Shown: piece after piece, positions 36,507 to 45,707 of the stretch | Numbering within the stretch: the first letter of the stretch is position 1 | Layout: every line of letters begins with the position of its first letter | Source: Capsulimonas corticalis | GTDB lineage: Bacteria; Armatimonadota; Armatimonadia; Armatimonadales; Capsulimonadaceae | Assembly (NCBI RefSeq): GCF_003574315.2 | Contig: NZ_AP025739.1 | Location: 4,836,001-4,900,000, forward strand | Direction of reading: 5' to 3' | Length of the DNA stretch: 64,000 bases | Notes under the pieces: generated by a model | Told to the model about the DNA's origin: nothing | Seen by the model: only the letters and a program-made list of their open reading frames with translations | Database searches by the model: none | Made by a program: the position numbers and the translations under genes

Positions 36507-38315
36507 ATGAAAAAATTCGAAATCACTCCCGCTGGCTTTCGCTACGATGGACAGCCGATCCAGATCATCTCCGGCGCGATGCATTACTTTCGCATTGTCC
36601 CGGAATACTGGGAAGACCGGCTTCTCAAGCTGAAAGCCTGCGGCATGAATGCGGTCGAAACGTACGTCGCCTGGAACGCTCACGAGCCCCGCCCAGGGGA
36701 ATTTCGGTTCGACGGGATTTTGGACCTCGTTCGTTTCATCCAGATCGCCGCCCGTCTGGATCTGCTTGTTATCGTGCGCCCAAGCCCCTATATCTGCGCC
36801 GAATGGGACTTTGGCGGCCTTCCCGCATGGCTGCTGGCCGATCCCGGCATGAAGGTCCGTTGCATGCATGCGCCATATCTCGCCGCCGTCGATCGCTACT
36901 ACGATCGCCTGCTGCCGATGCTCGCGCCGCTGCAATGCACGCAGGGCGGCCCGATCATCGCCATGCAGGTTGAGAACGAGTACGGCAGCTATGGCGCCGA
37001 CCACGAGTATCTTCGCTTTCTGGAGCGCGCGATGCAGTCGCGCGGGATCGATGTCCCCTTGTTTACATCGGATGGTCCCTCGGACGGCATGCTGCAAGGC
37101 GGAGCGCTTCCGGGCGTCTTCAAGACGGTCAACTTTGGCTCGGGGAGCGTCGAGGCGTTTCGCAAGCTGCGCGAGTATCAGCCGGCGGGACCGCGGATGT
37201 GCATGGAGTTCTGGAATGGCTGGTTCGACCACTGGGGCGAGCCGCATCACACGCGGGACGCCGCCGACGCCGCCCAGAATCTGGAGGAAATTCTCGCCGC
37301 CGGCGCTTCTGTGAACGCCTATATGTTCCATGGCGGCTCCAACTTCGGGTTCAGCAGCGGAGCGAACTTCGACGGCGCCTATCAGCCGACCGTCACCAGC
37401 TACGACTACGATGCGCCGCTCGACGAAGCGGGGGATCCGACGCCGAAATATTACGCCTTCCGAGACACGATCGCCAGATACCGCGACTTACCCGAGACGG
37501 CGATTCCCGCTAAGTCCGTCAAAAAGCGCTTTGGCGTCTTGAAGGTCAAAGAGCAAGCGTTGTTGTTCGAACAGCTACCCAATCTCGCGAAGCCGATCCA
37601 GCGGACGACGCCTGAAACCATGGAGGCGCTGGGCCAGAACGCGGGATTTATTCTCTACCGAACGCGCGTCACCGGCCCGCGCACGGCGGAGCCGCTGACG
37701 ATCCAGAACGTTCACGACCGCGCGATTGTCTTTCTGGACGGCGCGATTCAAGGGACCATCGATCGCAACGACAAAACGCAGGACGCAATCAAGCTGGATA
37801 TCCCGATCGGCGGCGCGACGCTCGAAATCCTGGTCGAAAATATGGGTCGCATCAATTACGGACCTCACTTGATGGATCGAAAGGGGATCACCGAAGGCGT
37901 CCGCCTCTACGGACAGTTCCTACACCATTGGGAGATCTTCTGTCTGCCGATGGATAATCTGGAGAGCCTGCAATTTGGACCCGTTTCCGCCACGGACCAG
38001 CCGGCGTTCCACCGCGCGACATTCGAGATCGATACGCCGGCGGATACCTTTGTGGCGCTGGACGGCTGGACCAAGGGCGTCTGTTTTGTGAACGGATTCA
38101 ACCTGGGCCGGTATTGGGACATGGATCCGCGCCGCAATCTTTATCTGCCCGGGCCGCTTCTGCGGTCCGGCGTCAACGAGATCGTGCTCTTTGAACTGCA
38201 CGGCTGCGCCGGCGCTGCCGAAATCGCGCTGGTCGATACAGCCGAATTCCCGCGAATCGTGTTCGTGGCGCCACATGCTCCCGAGAGATCGGCTGCTCTC
38301 GAATTCATTGCGTAA
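36507..38315 (+). CDS. Beta-galactosidase, glycoside hydrolase family 35
   Basis: A 602-residue classical GH35 enzyme. FRYDGQPIQIISGAMHYFRI, WNAHEPRPGEF and RPSPYICAEWDFGGLPAWLL are family signatures. Catalytic residues: acid/base Glu158 in VENEYG and nucleophile Glu234 in CMEFWNGW. The C-terminal jelly rolls (about 330-600) include GFNLGRYWDMDPRRNLYLPG. There is no signal peptide, so it works in the cytoplasm on imported galactosides. It follows the GH42-like gene by 33 nt. An operator-like site overlaps its stop codon. Confidence 0.95.
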   Translation: MKKFEITPAGFRYDGQPIQIISGAMHYFRIVPEYWEDRLLKLKACGMNAVETYVAWNAHEPRPGEFRFDGILDLVRFIQIAARLDLLVIVRPSPYICAEWDFGGLPAWLLADPGMKVRCMHAPYLAAVDRYYDRLLPMLAPLQCTQGGPIIAMQVENEYGSYGADHEYLRFLERAMQSRGIDVPLFTSDGPSDGMLQGGALPGVFKTVNFGSGSVEAFRKLREYQPAGPRMCMEFWNGWFDHWGEPHHTRDAADAAQNLEEILAAGASVNAYMFHGGSNFGFSSGANFDGAYQPTVTSYDYDAPLDEAGDPTPKYYAFRDTIARYRDLPETAIPAKSVKKRFGVLKVKEQALLFEQLPNLAKPIQRTTPETMEALGQNAGFILYRTRVTGPRTAEPLTIQNVHDRAIVFLDGAIQGTIDRNDKTQDAIKLDIPIGGATLEILVENMGRINYGPHLMDRKGITEGVRLYGQFLHHWEIFCLPMDNLESLQFGPVSATDQPAFHRATFEIDTPADTFVALDGWTKGVCFVNGFNLGRYWDMDPRRNLYLPGPLLRSGVNEIVLFELHGCAGAAEIALVDTAEFPRIVFVAPHAPERSAALEFIA

Positions 38316-38325
38316 ACGTTTGTTA
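38309..38325. promoter_or_regulatory. CGTAAACG-type operator half-conserved, at GH35 stop
   Basis: TGCGTAAACGTTTGTTA overlaps the GH35 stop codon. It matches the CGTAAACGTTTACG core well on one side only. It lies 76 nt before the promoter of the first spherulin-like gene and may act as an auxiliary operator. Confidence 0.5.
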
Positions 38326-38400
38326 TCGCCTTCTTCTCATTTCCTCCGAAGAAGGCGCATCTTCTTGAATTTTGCCGCCAAACTTCGAAAAAATTCCTTA

Positions 38401-38455
38401 TTGACAAAGATAAAGGCCAGTGTTATACTGGTCTCGGTTACGTAAACGTTTGCGT
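38401..38455 (+). promoter_or_regulatory. Promoter and operator of spherulin-like gene 1
   Basis: TTGACA (38401-38406), 17-nt spacer, TATACT (38424-38429), then CGTAAACGTTTGCG (38441-38454), a near-palindromic LacI-type operator 11 nt after the -10 box. The same design recurs at the pseudopilin promoters at 48.5 and 54.1 kb. Confidence 0.82.
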
Positions 38456-38531
38456 TTTTAGTTCACGAATCTCGTTCCTGCATTGGCCAGTGCAGGGACA
38501 CAACGAATTCCGTGGGAGATAATTTTCGAAA

Positions 38532-39491
38532 ATGAGGACGCAAAATATGAAAACGAAGAAGATTGCATTGGTCTGTTCGGCGCTTGCGTGTTTGAGCGTG
38601 GGAGCGCCCAAAGCGCACGCGGACGGCATGATCATTCCCGCCTACCTGCCGCTCACGGACACGACGGATTGGAACATTATCGCCAACGACGCCACGGTTC
38701 TAAAGAACGGCACGAATGCGCTCTACAAGGACTACTGGGTCACGGTCAACGGCGCGAACGGTCCTTACACCACCTCGGCCGACTGGACCACGGCGGCGAC
38801 TCGGTTCAATCCGATCCGCGCGAACGGCGGCAAAATCTTCGGCTACGTCCACACTTTGACCACGCCCACGAGCACGACGTTCCGATCGCTCTCGTCCGTG
38901 GAAGCGGATATCACCTCCTGGGTCGCGGGATACGCCAACATCGACGGAATCTGGATCGATGAGTATTATCCGCGCTATGAGATCGATTATGCGACCGGCG
39001 GAACCAGTCCGGCTTTCCCGAACGGCACGGCGCTCGCGCCCTACGATACGACCTACTTGAACGCGAACGGCACGTATAAGACGAACTATCCGCAGATCGA
39101 CCCTCCCGGCGGCTACTACACCCAGCTCACCGGCTGGATCCGGTCCACCTACCCGAAGCTGCGCATTATCGGCAACGCGGGCGGCAAGTTCTATTCGAAC
39201 CAAAAGAACTACACCGATCTCGTCGATGTGACTTGCAGCTACGAGGACAGCTACGCCAATGCGTCCGCAAGCTCCTGGGCCGCCCTGGCTCGCCAGAACA
39301 CCACGACGCCGAAGAAACAGCTCGTGCTGATCCACTCCAACACGACCGACCTGGCCGGCGCCATTAACGCGGCGATCAGCAACGGCTACAACTACTTCTA
39401 CACGACCAGCGGCGTGCTGTCGAACAATGCGTGGGGCTCCATCCCGTCGTACTTCGACACGGAAGTTTCGAGTATCGCGAACCACAGCTAG
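38532..39491 (+). CDS. Secreted spherulin-4 family protein 1 (GH135-like)
   Basis: A 319-residue exported protein, signal peptide ending KAHADG. The body matches the spherulation-specific family 4 pattern: IIPAYLPLTDTTDW, IFGYVHT, IDGIWIDEYYPR, LRIIGNAGG and FYTTSG along a TIM barrel. The fungal relative Sph3 founds GH135 and hydrolyses alpha-1,4-galactosaminan; bacterial members are largely uncharacterised. WIDEYY carries the likely acidic residues. ATG 38532 and the ATG at 38547 (with GAGG 9 nt before it) are both possible starts. It sits directly behind a LacI-type operator. Confidence 0.82.
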   Translation: MRTQNMKTKKIALVCSALACLSVGAPKAHADGMIIPAYLPLTDTTDWNIIANDATVLKNGTNALYKDYWVTVNGANGPYTTSADWTTAATRFNPIRANGGKIFGYVHTLTTPTSTTFRSLSSVEADITSWVAGYANIDGIWIDEYYPRYEIDYATGGTSPAFPNGTALAPYDTTYLNANGTYKTNYPQIDPPGGYYTQLTGWIRSTYPKLRIIGNAGGKFYSNQKNYTDLVDVTCSYEDSYANASASSWAALARQNTTTPKKQLVLIHSNTTDLAGAINAAISNGYNYFYTTSGVLSNNAWGSIPSYFDTEVSSIANHS

Positions 39492-39536
39492 TCTGTGCGC
39501 GCCGCGAGCTAGATCCATATTGAGACGGTTGTTCAC

Positions 39537-39575
39537 GGCCCCGTGGCGTTACTCACGGCGCGGGGCCGGCTTTAT
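39537..39575 (+). terminator. GC-rich hairpin after spherulin-like gene 1
   Basis: GGCCCCGTG (39537-39545) pairs with CACGG-CG-CGGGGCC (39554-39567), followed by GGCTTTATC. It overlaps the leader of the next gene, so it may attenuate. Confidence 0.5.
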
Positions 39576-39589
39576 CTGGGGAGAAGTCA

Positions 39590-40543
39590 ATGCAATATCC
39601 GTCCGTCTCGTTCAAAAATCCATCGGTATCCATCAAAATGAGCGTGAAAGTCACCTTGGGCCTCGCCGCCGCCCTCGCCTCCATTCTGAGCGCCGGCTCC
39701 GCGCAAGCCGCGAAGACCATGGGGTTCACTTACGAAGCGCCGGGCGATCCGATCTTTACATGGATCGGGAACGCCGGCTCGACCAAAGTCCCATACGTCA
39801 TTATCAATGCGCCCAATAACGGCAATCTGGTTTCGGGCGATCCGAACTACATCCCCACGAGCAGCTGGAGCCCCAGTCTCGCCTCCTGGGTCAGCCTCTC
39901 CCAGACCCTGCATAACCAGGGGATCAAGGTCATCTGCTATGTCGATTCGGCGTACACGAACCGCCCGGTCTGGCAAGTGGAGAATGACATGGCGCAGTAC
40001 TTGATCGACGGCTTCAAAGTCGATGGGTTCTTTGTCGACGATGTCGCCTGGGGATGGAGCGCCGCGTCGGGCGACGGCAGCGGAACCACGCATGGAGCGT
40101 GGTATACGAGCCTTTATAATTACGTCCATACGACGATGCCGACCTGGAATAACGCTAACTTCAGCACATCGCCCACGGTCATCAATAATCCCGGCAGCAT
40201 CGGCGATGTCTCCAATTGGATGGGCGCCTGCGACCTGAACGTGATCTTTGAAGGTCCTTACAATACATTCACCAATTCGAGCGGGACGACGTTCTCAGGC
40301 TACACCAGCTGGTCGCCTTCCGGGACGTGGGTGACGAGCTATCCGGCGTCACGCTTCATCAACCTGGTCACGAATGTCTCCAGCACATCGACCGTGAACT
40401 CGATCTTCAACGGCGCGGCCGCCAAAAACGTCGGCTACCTCTACACCACCAATGTCAGCTGCGATTGGCAGGCGGGCTATAATACCTACGGTACGGATCC
40501 CAGCCAATCGATTTGGAGCCAGGAGATCGCCAAATCGCAGTAA
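39590..40543 (+). CDS. Secreted spherulin-4 family protein 2 (GH135-like)
   Basis: A 317-residue exported protein, ATG after GGGGAGAAG, signal region ending AGSAQAA. Family marks are MGFTYEAPGDPIFTWIG, VPYVIINAPNNG, KVICYVDSAY, VDGFFVDDVAW (acidic pair), and YLYTTNVSCDW. It is 98 nt downstream of the first spherulin-like gene and differs considerably from it, so it is an older paralogue. Same likely activity on an alpha-galactosaminan-type or related polymer, by analogy only. Confidence 0.8.
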   Translation: MQYPSVSFKNPSVSIKMSVKVTLGLAAALASILSAGSAQAAKTMGFTYEAPGDPIFTWIGNAGSTKVPYVIINAPNNGNLVSGDPNYIPTSSWSPSLASWVSLSQTLHNQGIKVICYVDSAYTNRPVWQVENDMAQYLIDGFKVDGFFVDDVAWGWSAASGDGSGTTHGAWYTSLYNYVHTTMPTWNNANFSTSPTVINNPGSIGDVSNWMGACDLNVIFEGPYNTFTNSSGTTFSGYTSWSPSGTWVTSYPASRFINLVTNVSSTSTVNSIFNGAAAKNVGYLYTTNVSCDWQAGYNTYGTDPSQSIWSQEIAKSQ

Positions 40544-40671
40544 ACGCGTCCGATCGTTCGCACGACCATCCTCATGATCCCCGAGCTCGCAGAGTGGCGC
40601 GCCCGGGAATTTTTGATTCGTATCCTCCGCACAGTTCCCATCGACCGATCGTTCAAAGTAAGGCCGTGAAT

Positions 40672-43155
40672 ATGACGAACCATGCCATCTTTTCAAAACG
40701 CCTCGCGCGCGCGATGTTCTTCGCCGTTCTGAGCGTATTCTGTTTATTTTCTCTCGCCGGCCCGTCGCCGGCCGCCACAGCGGCGCTCCTTCCGAACGGC
40801 GGCTTCGAGCAGACGCAGTCGGCCCCGGGCGGCGCGTTCATCGCCTCCGCCTGGACCTCGTACGGCCAGGGCTATGCCATGGACGCGAAGGGAGGACGCC
40901 TTGGCGGCGCGGGCATCCGATGTGAAAATCACGATCTCAGCGCCGTCTCGGGAGCGTTCCAGACCGTGACGCTGAATCAGACGACGCCCGCGCCCGTCGT
41001 AATCTCGGGCTGGAGCAAAGCGGAAGGCGTGAGCGGCGCGCCCGGCGGCGACTACGCGCTGTATGTCGATCTGACATACGCCGATGGGACGAACCTCTGG
41101 GGGCAGATCTCCGAGTTCGAGACCGGAACGCATGGATGGAGCCGCCGCAGCATCACCTTCATGCCGCACAAGGCTTTGAAATCGCTGAACGTCTACGCCC
41201 TGTTTCGTTATCATACGGGCGTTGCCTGGTTCGACGATTTCGACGTCCATACTACGCCGATGGACAAGATGTTCGACAGCCAGGACCTGGCGCTTCCGAA
41301 AACGACCTCGACATCAGGCGGCTGGCTGATGCGGGACGCCGCGCATCGCGGCTCGGTTCTCGCCGTGACGCCGCATCAAACCCTCGCCGGGGTCGAACTG
41401 ACGGCGTCGTCCGCAACGGACAAGATCGTCACCGCGTCCTTTCAGAATACGGCGACGACGTCCGCCGCCGTCACGATCTATTACGCGCAGCGCTTAAAGG
41501 CGTCGGAGCCGGTGACGTGGTGGAACGACATGCGCGATCGCCAGACCGCCGCCGGCGGCGAGTACGCCAATCTGCAAAACGTCAATGTCGGGGTGGGGTA
41601 CGTGTCGCTTTATCCGTTTGGCTGCGTCACGACGGCGAAGGCGGGGTATGCGCTAGCGATCCCGCCCGCGCAGCAGCCGTGCGTCGCCCGGATTGAGTAC
41701 AATTCTCGCGCCAATCTCTTTTACGCCGCCTACGATATCGCGCTTGCTCCCAAGGGCGACAGCGCCGGGCATGACCGAGTCACGCTTCGCGTCGCTCGTT
41801 ACGCCGTCAGCCCCGAATGGGCATTCCGCGACGCGTCGGCGCGTTACTACGCGCTCTATCCCGAGGCGTTTCAGCGGCGCAACAAATCCGAGGGCGTCTG
41901 GATTCCGTTCACGGCGCCCCAATTTGTCGCCAACCCCAAAGACTTCCAGATCGCGTACCATGAGGGCGACAACAGCGTCGGCTCCGATCGGGCGCTGGGG
42001 ATCCTGAGTTTCCGTTATGTCGAGCCGATGACGTATTGGATGCCGATGAAGAAGGATGCGCCGCGCACGTACGCCGAAGCAATGGCGCAGGTGAAGCGCC
42101 AGGCCGCCGGTCCGGTGGACAACGCCGAACGCCGCCAATCGCAGGCGGTGCTGTCTTCGGGGACCAAAGATTCGCACGGCCTCTATAACGTCGCGTTCCG
42201 GGATACCCCCTGGTGCGATGGCGCTGTGTTCGTCCTCAACCCCAGCCCCGCGCTCCCACATGTTCCCGGCCTGTGGTCGAAGGCGATGCTGAACGCCGCC
42301 GGAAAGCCCGCGCTCGGCAAGGCGAACGAGCCGGACGGCGAGTATCTCGATTCGCTCGAAGCCTGGGCGGATACCCTCAATTATCAGCCCGCCACCCTGC
42401 GCGCCGCCTCGGGATCTCTGACATGGGATTCCAACGATTTCAAACCCGTTGTCCCGACCTGGTTCTCCGTTTACGACTCGACGCAGGCGCTCTCACAGGA
42501 TCTGCACCGCCATGGGAAACTGCTGATGGCGAACTCCACGCCCTTGCGCTTCCATCTCTTCGCGCCTCTTCTGGATGTGATCGGCACCGAAACCGATATG
42601 TTCCCAAGCGGCGCCTGGGAACCCGAACCCGACTCGCAGTTCAATCTGCGCCGGACGATGTGCTACCACAAACCTTATCTGATGCTCCTCAATACGGACT
42701 TCACTAAGATCGGCTCGGAGCAGATCGAACTCTACTTCCAGCGCTGCATGTTCTACGCCGTATTCCCCAGCATGTTCAGCGTCAACGCCGCCGATCATCC
42801 GTACTGGGAAAACGCCGCCCTCTACAACCGCGACCGGCCGCTGTTCCAGAAGTACATCCCGGTCATCTCCCATCTCTCACACGCCGGCTGGGAGCCGATT
42901 ACCTGGGCCCGCAGCAGCGACCAGGACGTCTGGGTGGAACGCTACGGCGCCAACTACCTCACCGTCCTGAACAGCCTAAAAACACCGCGCACCGTGACTG
43001 TCACCATCGACACAGACAAATTCGCCGGCGCCAAAGCCCTGCGTCTCCACGACGATATGACGGGTCAGAGCGTGACGGCGACGCGCGCTCCCGGGGGCAT
43101 AAGCGTCACGATGACGCTTGCGCCTTCTGAGACACGGGTGCTGGCGCTGCGCTAA
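40672..43155 (+). CDS. Large secreted protein, N-terminal CBM-like and putative glycosidase barrel
   Basis: An 827-residue exported protein, ATG 40672 with AAGG 8 nt upstream, signal peptide ending PSPAATA. Residues about 35-195 (LLPNGGFEQTQS, VAWFDDFDVHT) form a CBM4/9/22-like galactose-binding fold. The middle (about 300-700) has WIPFTAPQFVANPKDFQIAYHEGDN, EPDGEYLDSLEAWADT and IGTETDMFPS, acidic clusters resembling an unclassified TIM-barrel glycosidase. The C-terminal 90 residues look like a beta-sandwich (TVTIDTDKFAGAKALRL). I cannot assign a family. Placement between the spherulin-like genes and a sugar importer suggests a partner enzyme on the same polymer. Confidence 0.65.
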   Translation: MTNHAIFSKRLARAMFFAVLSVFCLFSLAGPSPAATAALLPNGGFEQTQSAPGGAFIASAWTSYGQGYAMDAKGGRLGGAGIRCENHDLSAVSGAFQTVTLNQTTPAPVVISGWSKAEGVSGAPGGDYALYVDLTYADGTNLWGQISEFETGTHGWSRRSITFMPHKALKSLNVYALFRYHTGVAWFDDFDVHTTPMDKMFDSQDLALPKTTSTSGGWLMRDAAHRGSVLAVTPHQTLAGVELTASSATDKIVTASFQNTATTSAAVTIYYAQRLKASEPVTWWNDMRDRQTAAGGEYANLQNVNVGVGYVSLYPFGCVTTAKAGYALAIPPAQQPCVARIEYNSRANLFYAAYDIALAPKGDSAGHDRVTLRVARYAVSPEWAFRDASARYYALYPEAFQRRNKSEGVWIPFTAPQFVANPKDFQIAYHEGDNSVGSDRALGILSFRYVEPMTYWMPMKKDAPRTYAEAMAQVKRQAAGPVDNAERRQSQAVLSSGTKDSHGLYNVAFRDTPWCDGAVFVLNPSPALPHVPGLWSKAMLNAAGKPALGKANEPDGEYLDSLEAWADTLNYQPATLRAASGSLTWDSNDFKPVVPTWFSVYDSTQALSQDLHRHGKLLMANSTPLRFHLFAPLLDVIGTETDMFPSGAWEPEPDSQFNLRRTMCYHKPYLMLLNTDFTKIGSEQIELYFQRCMFYAVFPSMFSVNAADHPYWENAALYNRDRPLFQKYIPVISHLSHAGWEPITWARSSDQDVWVERYGANYLTVLNSLKTPRTVTVTIDTDKFAGAKALRLHDDMTGQSVTATRAPGGISVTMTLAPSETRVLALR

Positions 43156-43186
43156 GTTGGGTTAGGATCGGAAAAGAGAAAACGGG

Positions 43187-43216
43187 CCGGGCATTCGATG
43201 AATGCCCGGCATTTTG
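43187..43216 (+). terminator. Terminator after the large secreted protein
   Basis: CCGGGCATTC (43187-43196) and GAATGCCCGG (43200-43209) form a perfect 10-bp stem with a 3-nt loop, followed by CATTTTGTG. Confidence 0.8.
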
Positions 43217-43273
43217 TGTGGGTGAGAGAGGATGCCCTTCAGGGCATGTGTTTGCATCGTGGGCGCCGAAGTT

Positions 43274-43333
43274 CCCGGTTATGAAACCCGGGCCTGGGAG
43301 ATGCTCCGCATCTAACCGTCCGTGCCGGACGGA
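43274..43333. repeat. Single unit of the 5.4-kb interspersed repeat
   Basis: CCCGGTTATGAAACCCGGG, then CTGGGAG, then CTAACCGTCCGTGCCGGACGGA, as in the left unit at 5486-5547; only the inner variable part differs. It lies in the convergent gap before the ABC transporter operon, which also has a CCCTCTCCC/GGGAGAGGG hairpin (about 43353-43380). Confidence 0.75.
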
Positions 43334-43395
43334 CAAATCACCGGACATCCCTCTCCCAGACGAAGCCGCCCGGGAGAGGGACCGAGGGAGAGGGT

Positions 43396-44325
43396 TTAGT
43401 TCTTCCCGCCAGTCGTCGCAATCCCCTGCACGAAGAGTTTTTGCGTGAAGAAGAATAGGACGATGATCGGCAGGACGAAGATTGTGGAGTCGGCCATCAG
43501 GGACGCCCACTCGCCGCCGTGTGTGGAAAGGAGCTGCTGCAATCCGTAGGCGAGGGTGTACCGGTTGGGATCGTTGATATAGATCAGCGGGCCGAGAAAG
43601 TCGTTCCAGGTTCCGAGGAACTGGAACAGCGCGCAGGTGGCGAGGGCCGGGCGTGACAATGGGAGCATGACTTTCCAGTAGATCTGCCACTCGCTGGCGC
43701 CGTCCAGGCGCGCGGCTTCCGCGAGCTCGTCGGGCAGTTTGCGGTAGAACTGGGTCAGCAGAAAGATATAGAACGGCGCGCCGCAGAAGGCGGGGACGAT
43801 CAGCGGCAAGTAGGTGCCGTACCAGTGCAGCGCGCGGAACAGGCCGAAGACCGGCACCATCGTCACCTGGGCGGGCAGAGCGATCGTGGAGATCATCAGG
43901 ATAAAGAGAAACGCTTTTCCTTTGAACTCCATCTTCGCGAAGCCGTATGCAACCAGGGAGCTGGACAGAACCGCGCCAATCACCGTGCAGGCGCAAAGGA
44001 ACAGCGTATTCTGAAAATAGATCCCAAACGGGACGGCTGAGAGCGCCTTGGGATAGTTGCTCCACACGGCCGGATGCGGGAGCAGACTGGACAGCGTGTT
44101 CGATGCGCTGTGGGCGAAGATCTGTGTGTCGCCCTTGAGCGATGTGGACACCATCCAGAAGAGCGGCAGCAGCGCTGGCAGGCACAGGAGCAGAAGCACC
44201 GCATGCGCGGCGATCTTCTGGCCGGTGGAAAGCCCTGTCAGCCGCCGCCGCCCACGGGCCACGATCGTTTGTTTGACGGACATCGTATTGGATGCGGGCG
44301 CCGTATTCACGGGAGCGTTATTCAT
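43396..44325 (-). CDS. CUT1 ABC sugar transporter permease (MalG type)
   Basis: A 309-residue inner-membrane permease with six predicted helices. The EAA loop reads LAEAARLDGASEWQIYWKVMLP, typical of MalG-like proteins, and LPLFWMVSTSLKGD marks the first helix and loop. The ATG at 44325 has AAAGGAG 10 nt upstream and overlaps the stop of the binding-protein gene by 8 nt; a longer frame upstream is less likely. It forms an importer with the MalF-type permease and lipoprotein. No ATPase gene is in the operon, so it probably uses a shared MsmK/UgpC-type ATPase. Confidence 0.92.
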   Translation of the reverse strand: MNNAPVNTAPASNTMSVKQTIVARGRRRLTGLSTGQKIAAHAVLLLLCLPALLPLFWMVSTSLKGDTQIFAHSASNTLSSLLPHPAVWSNYPKALSAVPFGIYFQNTLFLCACTVIGAVLSSSLVAYGFAKMEFKGKAFLFILMISTIALPAQVTMVPVFGLFRALHWYGTYLPLIVPAFCGAPFYIFLLTQFYRKLPDELAEAARLDGASEWQIYWKVMLPLSRPALATCALFQFLGTWNDFLGPLIYINDPNRYTLAYGLQQLLSTHGGEWASLMADSTIFVLPIIVLFFFTQKLFVQGIATTGGKN

Positions 44326-45682
44326 CGTAGCCAAGCTCCTTTCGGCGCGCTCGTTCGCGTGCGACATCGTGCTCCAGGCCGGTGAGCGCCGCGGCGGGCG
44401 ACAGTGAACCGCGTTCGGCCAGATCGTCCGCGCTGGAGATATGGTCCGCCAGATACATCTGGTAGGCGGTCGGAGGGATCGTGACCAGATTGGGACTGGC
44501 CGCGAGTGTCACAAACGCCTTGTACTGCGGATACTTTTTCAAATAGGCCTGATACGCCGGCGCCGCCAGCATTTGGTTTGAGCTTGGCAGCCAGCCGAAG
44601 CGCGTGTTGAACTCCGCCGCGCGGTTGTGATCGTTCAGACCCGCCCAGAACTTGATAAACTCCCAGGCGCCCTGGGCGTGCTTGGCGCCGGCGGGAATGG
44701 TCAGGAAGTTTGTGTTGGAGTAACTCGCGACGGCTTTGCCGCCGGCGGGCGGCGGCAGCAGGGCGACCTTGTATTTCAAATTCGGCGCGAACTTCGCGAG
44801 CTGCTGAACCCGCCACTCGCCATCCAGCGAGATACTCACGGAGCCGTCGATGAATGGCCACGACGCGCCGTTTTGCGATTTGAGGCTGGAGCTGTAACGC
44901 ATCACGCGGTCCATTCCGAGTTGATTCTTGGTGTCCACGAGATAAGTCAGCGCCTTCAAGTTCTGCGGCGTGTTCAGAAGGACTTGATGCGTGGCGGCGT
45001 CGTAGAAGCCGCCGCCAAACGAGGGCGCGTACTGGGTGAGGCCCGAGGGCAGGAAGCCGACGCGGGTTAAGTTGCCGCCTTCGAACTGGTCGAGCTTGTG
45101 TCCGACCGTGGTGAGCTCTTCCAGGGTGGTCGGGAACTTGTCCGGATCGAGGCCCGCCTTTTGAAAATCGTCCACGCGGTAGTAGCAGGCGTAGACGTCC
45201 ACCCCCATGACCATTCCGTAAAGATGCCCTTTGTACCAGCCGTTGTTATGGATGACGGGGTAGGTGTCGTGGTCGAAGTACTGGCGCTCCGCCGGCGTCA
45301 TCCGGGTCTCCAGCGGCTGCAAGATGCCGCCCTGCGACCAGGTGCTGATCGCCTGGGTCCACTGCGCCATCACGTCCGGCGGATTACCGCCCGCCACCGA
45401 AAGCAAAAACTTTGAATCGGCGCTGCCGTAGGGGATTTGCAGCGGGATGACTCTATACTTGGTCTGGCTGGCGTTGAACTCATCGACGACATGCTCCATG
45501 ACGGGCTGCCACTCGGCGCTCCACATATGCCAGTAGTAAACGGGCTCGCGCTGATCGGCTTGCGGGGCCGCCGTCGCCGAAAGAAGCGTCTCCGTCTTCG
45601 GCCCGCAGCCGGTTATCACGGAGCCGAGCGCTAAGATCATGGCGGCGCCAAGCGCTCCGGCTTTCGATACGGGAAATTTCAT
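44318..45682 (-). CDS. Extracellular sugar-binding lipoprotein (family 1 solute-binding protein)
   Basis: A 454-residue substrate-binding protein of the CUT1 type. The start at 45682 gives a signal peptide with a lipobox ITGC, so it is a lipoprotein. Family marks: HMWSAEWQPVMEHVVDEFNAS, GGNPPDVMAQW, GVDVYACYYRVDDFQKAGLDP, and the C-terminal AWEFIKFWAG region. It captures an oligosaccharide and passes it to the two permeases flanking it. The gene overlaps the downstream permease by 8 nt. Its neighbour, a spherulin-like secreted hydrolase, suggests that it takes up the products of that enzyme. Confidence 0.92.
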   Translation of the reverse strand: MKFPVSKAGALGAAMILALGSVITGCGPKTETLLSATAAPQADQREPVYYWHMWSAEWQPVMEHVVDEFNASQTKYRVIPLQIPYGSADSKFLLSVAGGNPPDVMAQWTQAISTWSQGGILQPLETRMTPAERQYFDHDTYPVIHNNGWYKGHLYGMVMGVDVYACYYRVDDFQKAGLDPDKFPTTLEELTTVGHKLDQFEGGNLTRVGFLPSGLTQYAPSFGGGFYDAATHQVLLNTPQNLKALTYLVDTKNQLGMDRVMRYSSSLKSQNGASWPFIDGSVSISLDGEWRVQQLAKFAPNLKYKVALLPPPAGGKAVASYSNTNFLTIPAGAKHAQGAWEFIKFWAGLNDHNRAAEFNTRFGWLPSSNQMLAAPAYQAYLKKYPQYKAFVTLAASPNLVTIPPTAYQMYLADHISSADDLAERGSLSPAAALTGLEHDVARERARRKELGYDE

Positions 45683-45707
45683 ATTCGCTCTCGGACTTTT
45701 GAGTCGC

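Noticed and set aside
35700-37331. 543-codon minus-strand frame
   Set aside because: Antisense to the GH42-like and GH35 genes, crossing their boundary; no motif.
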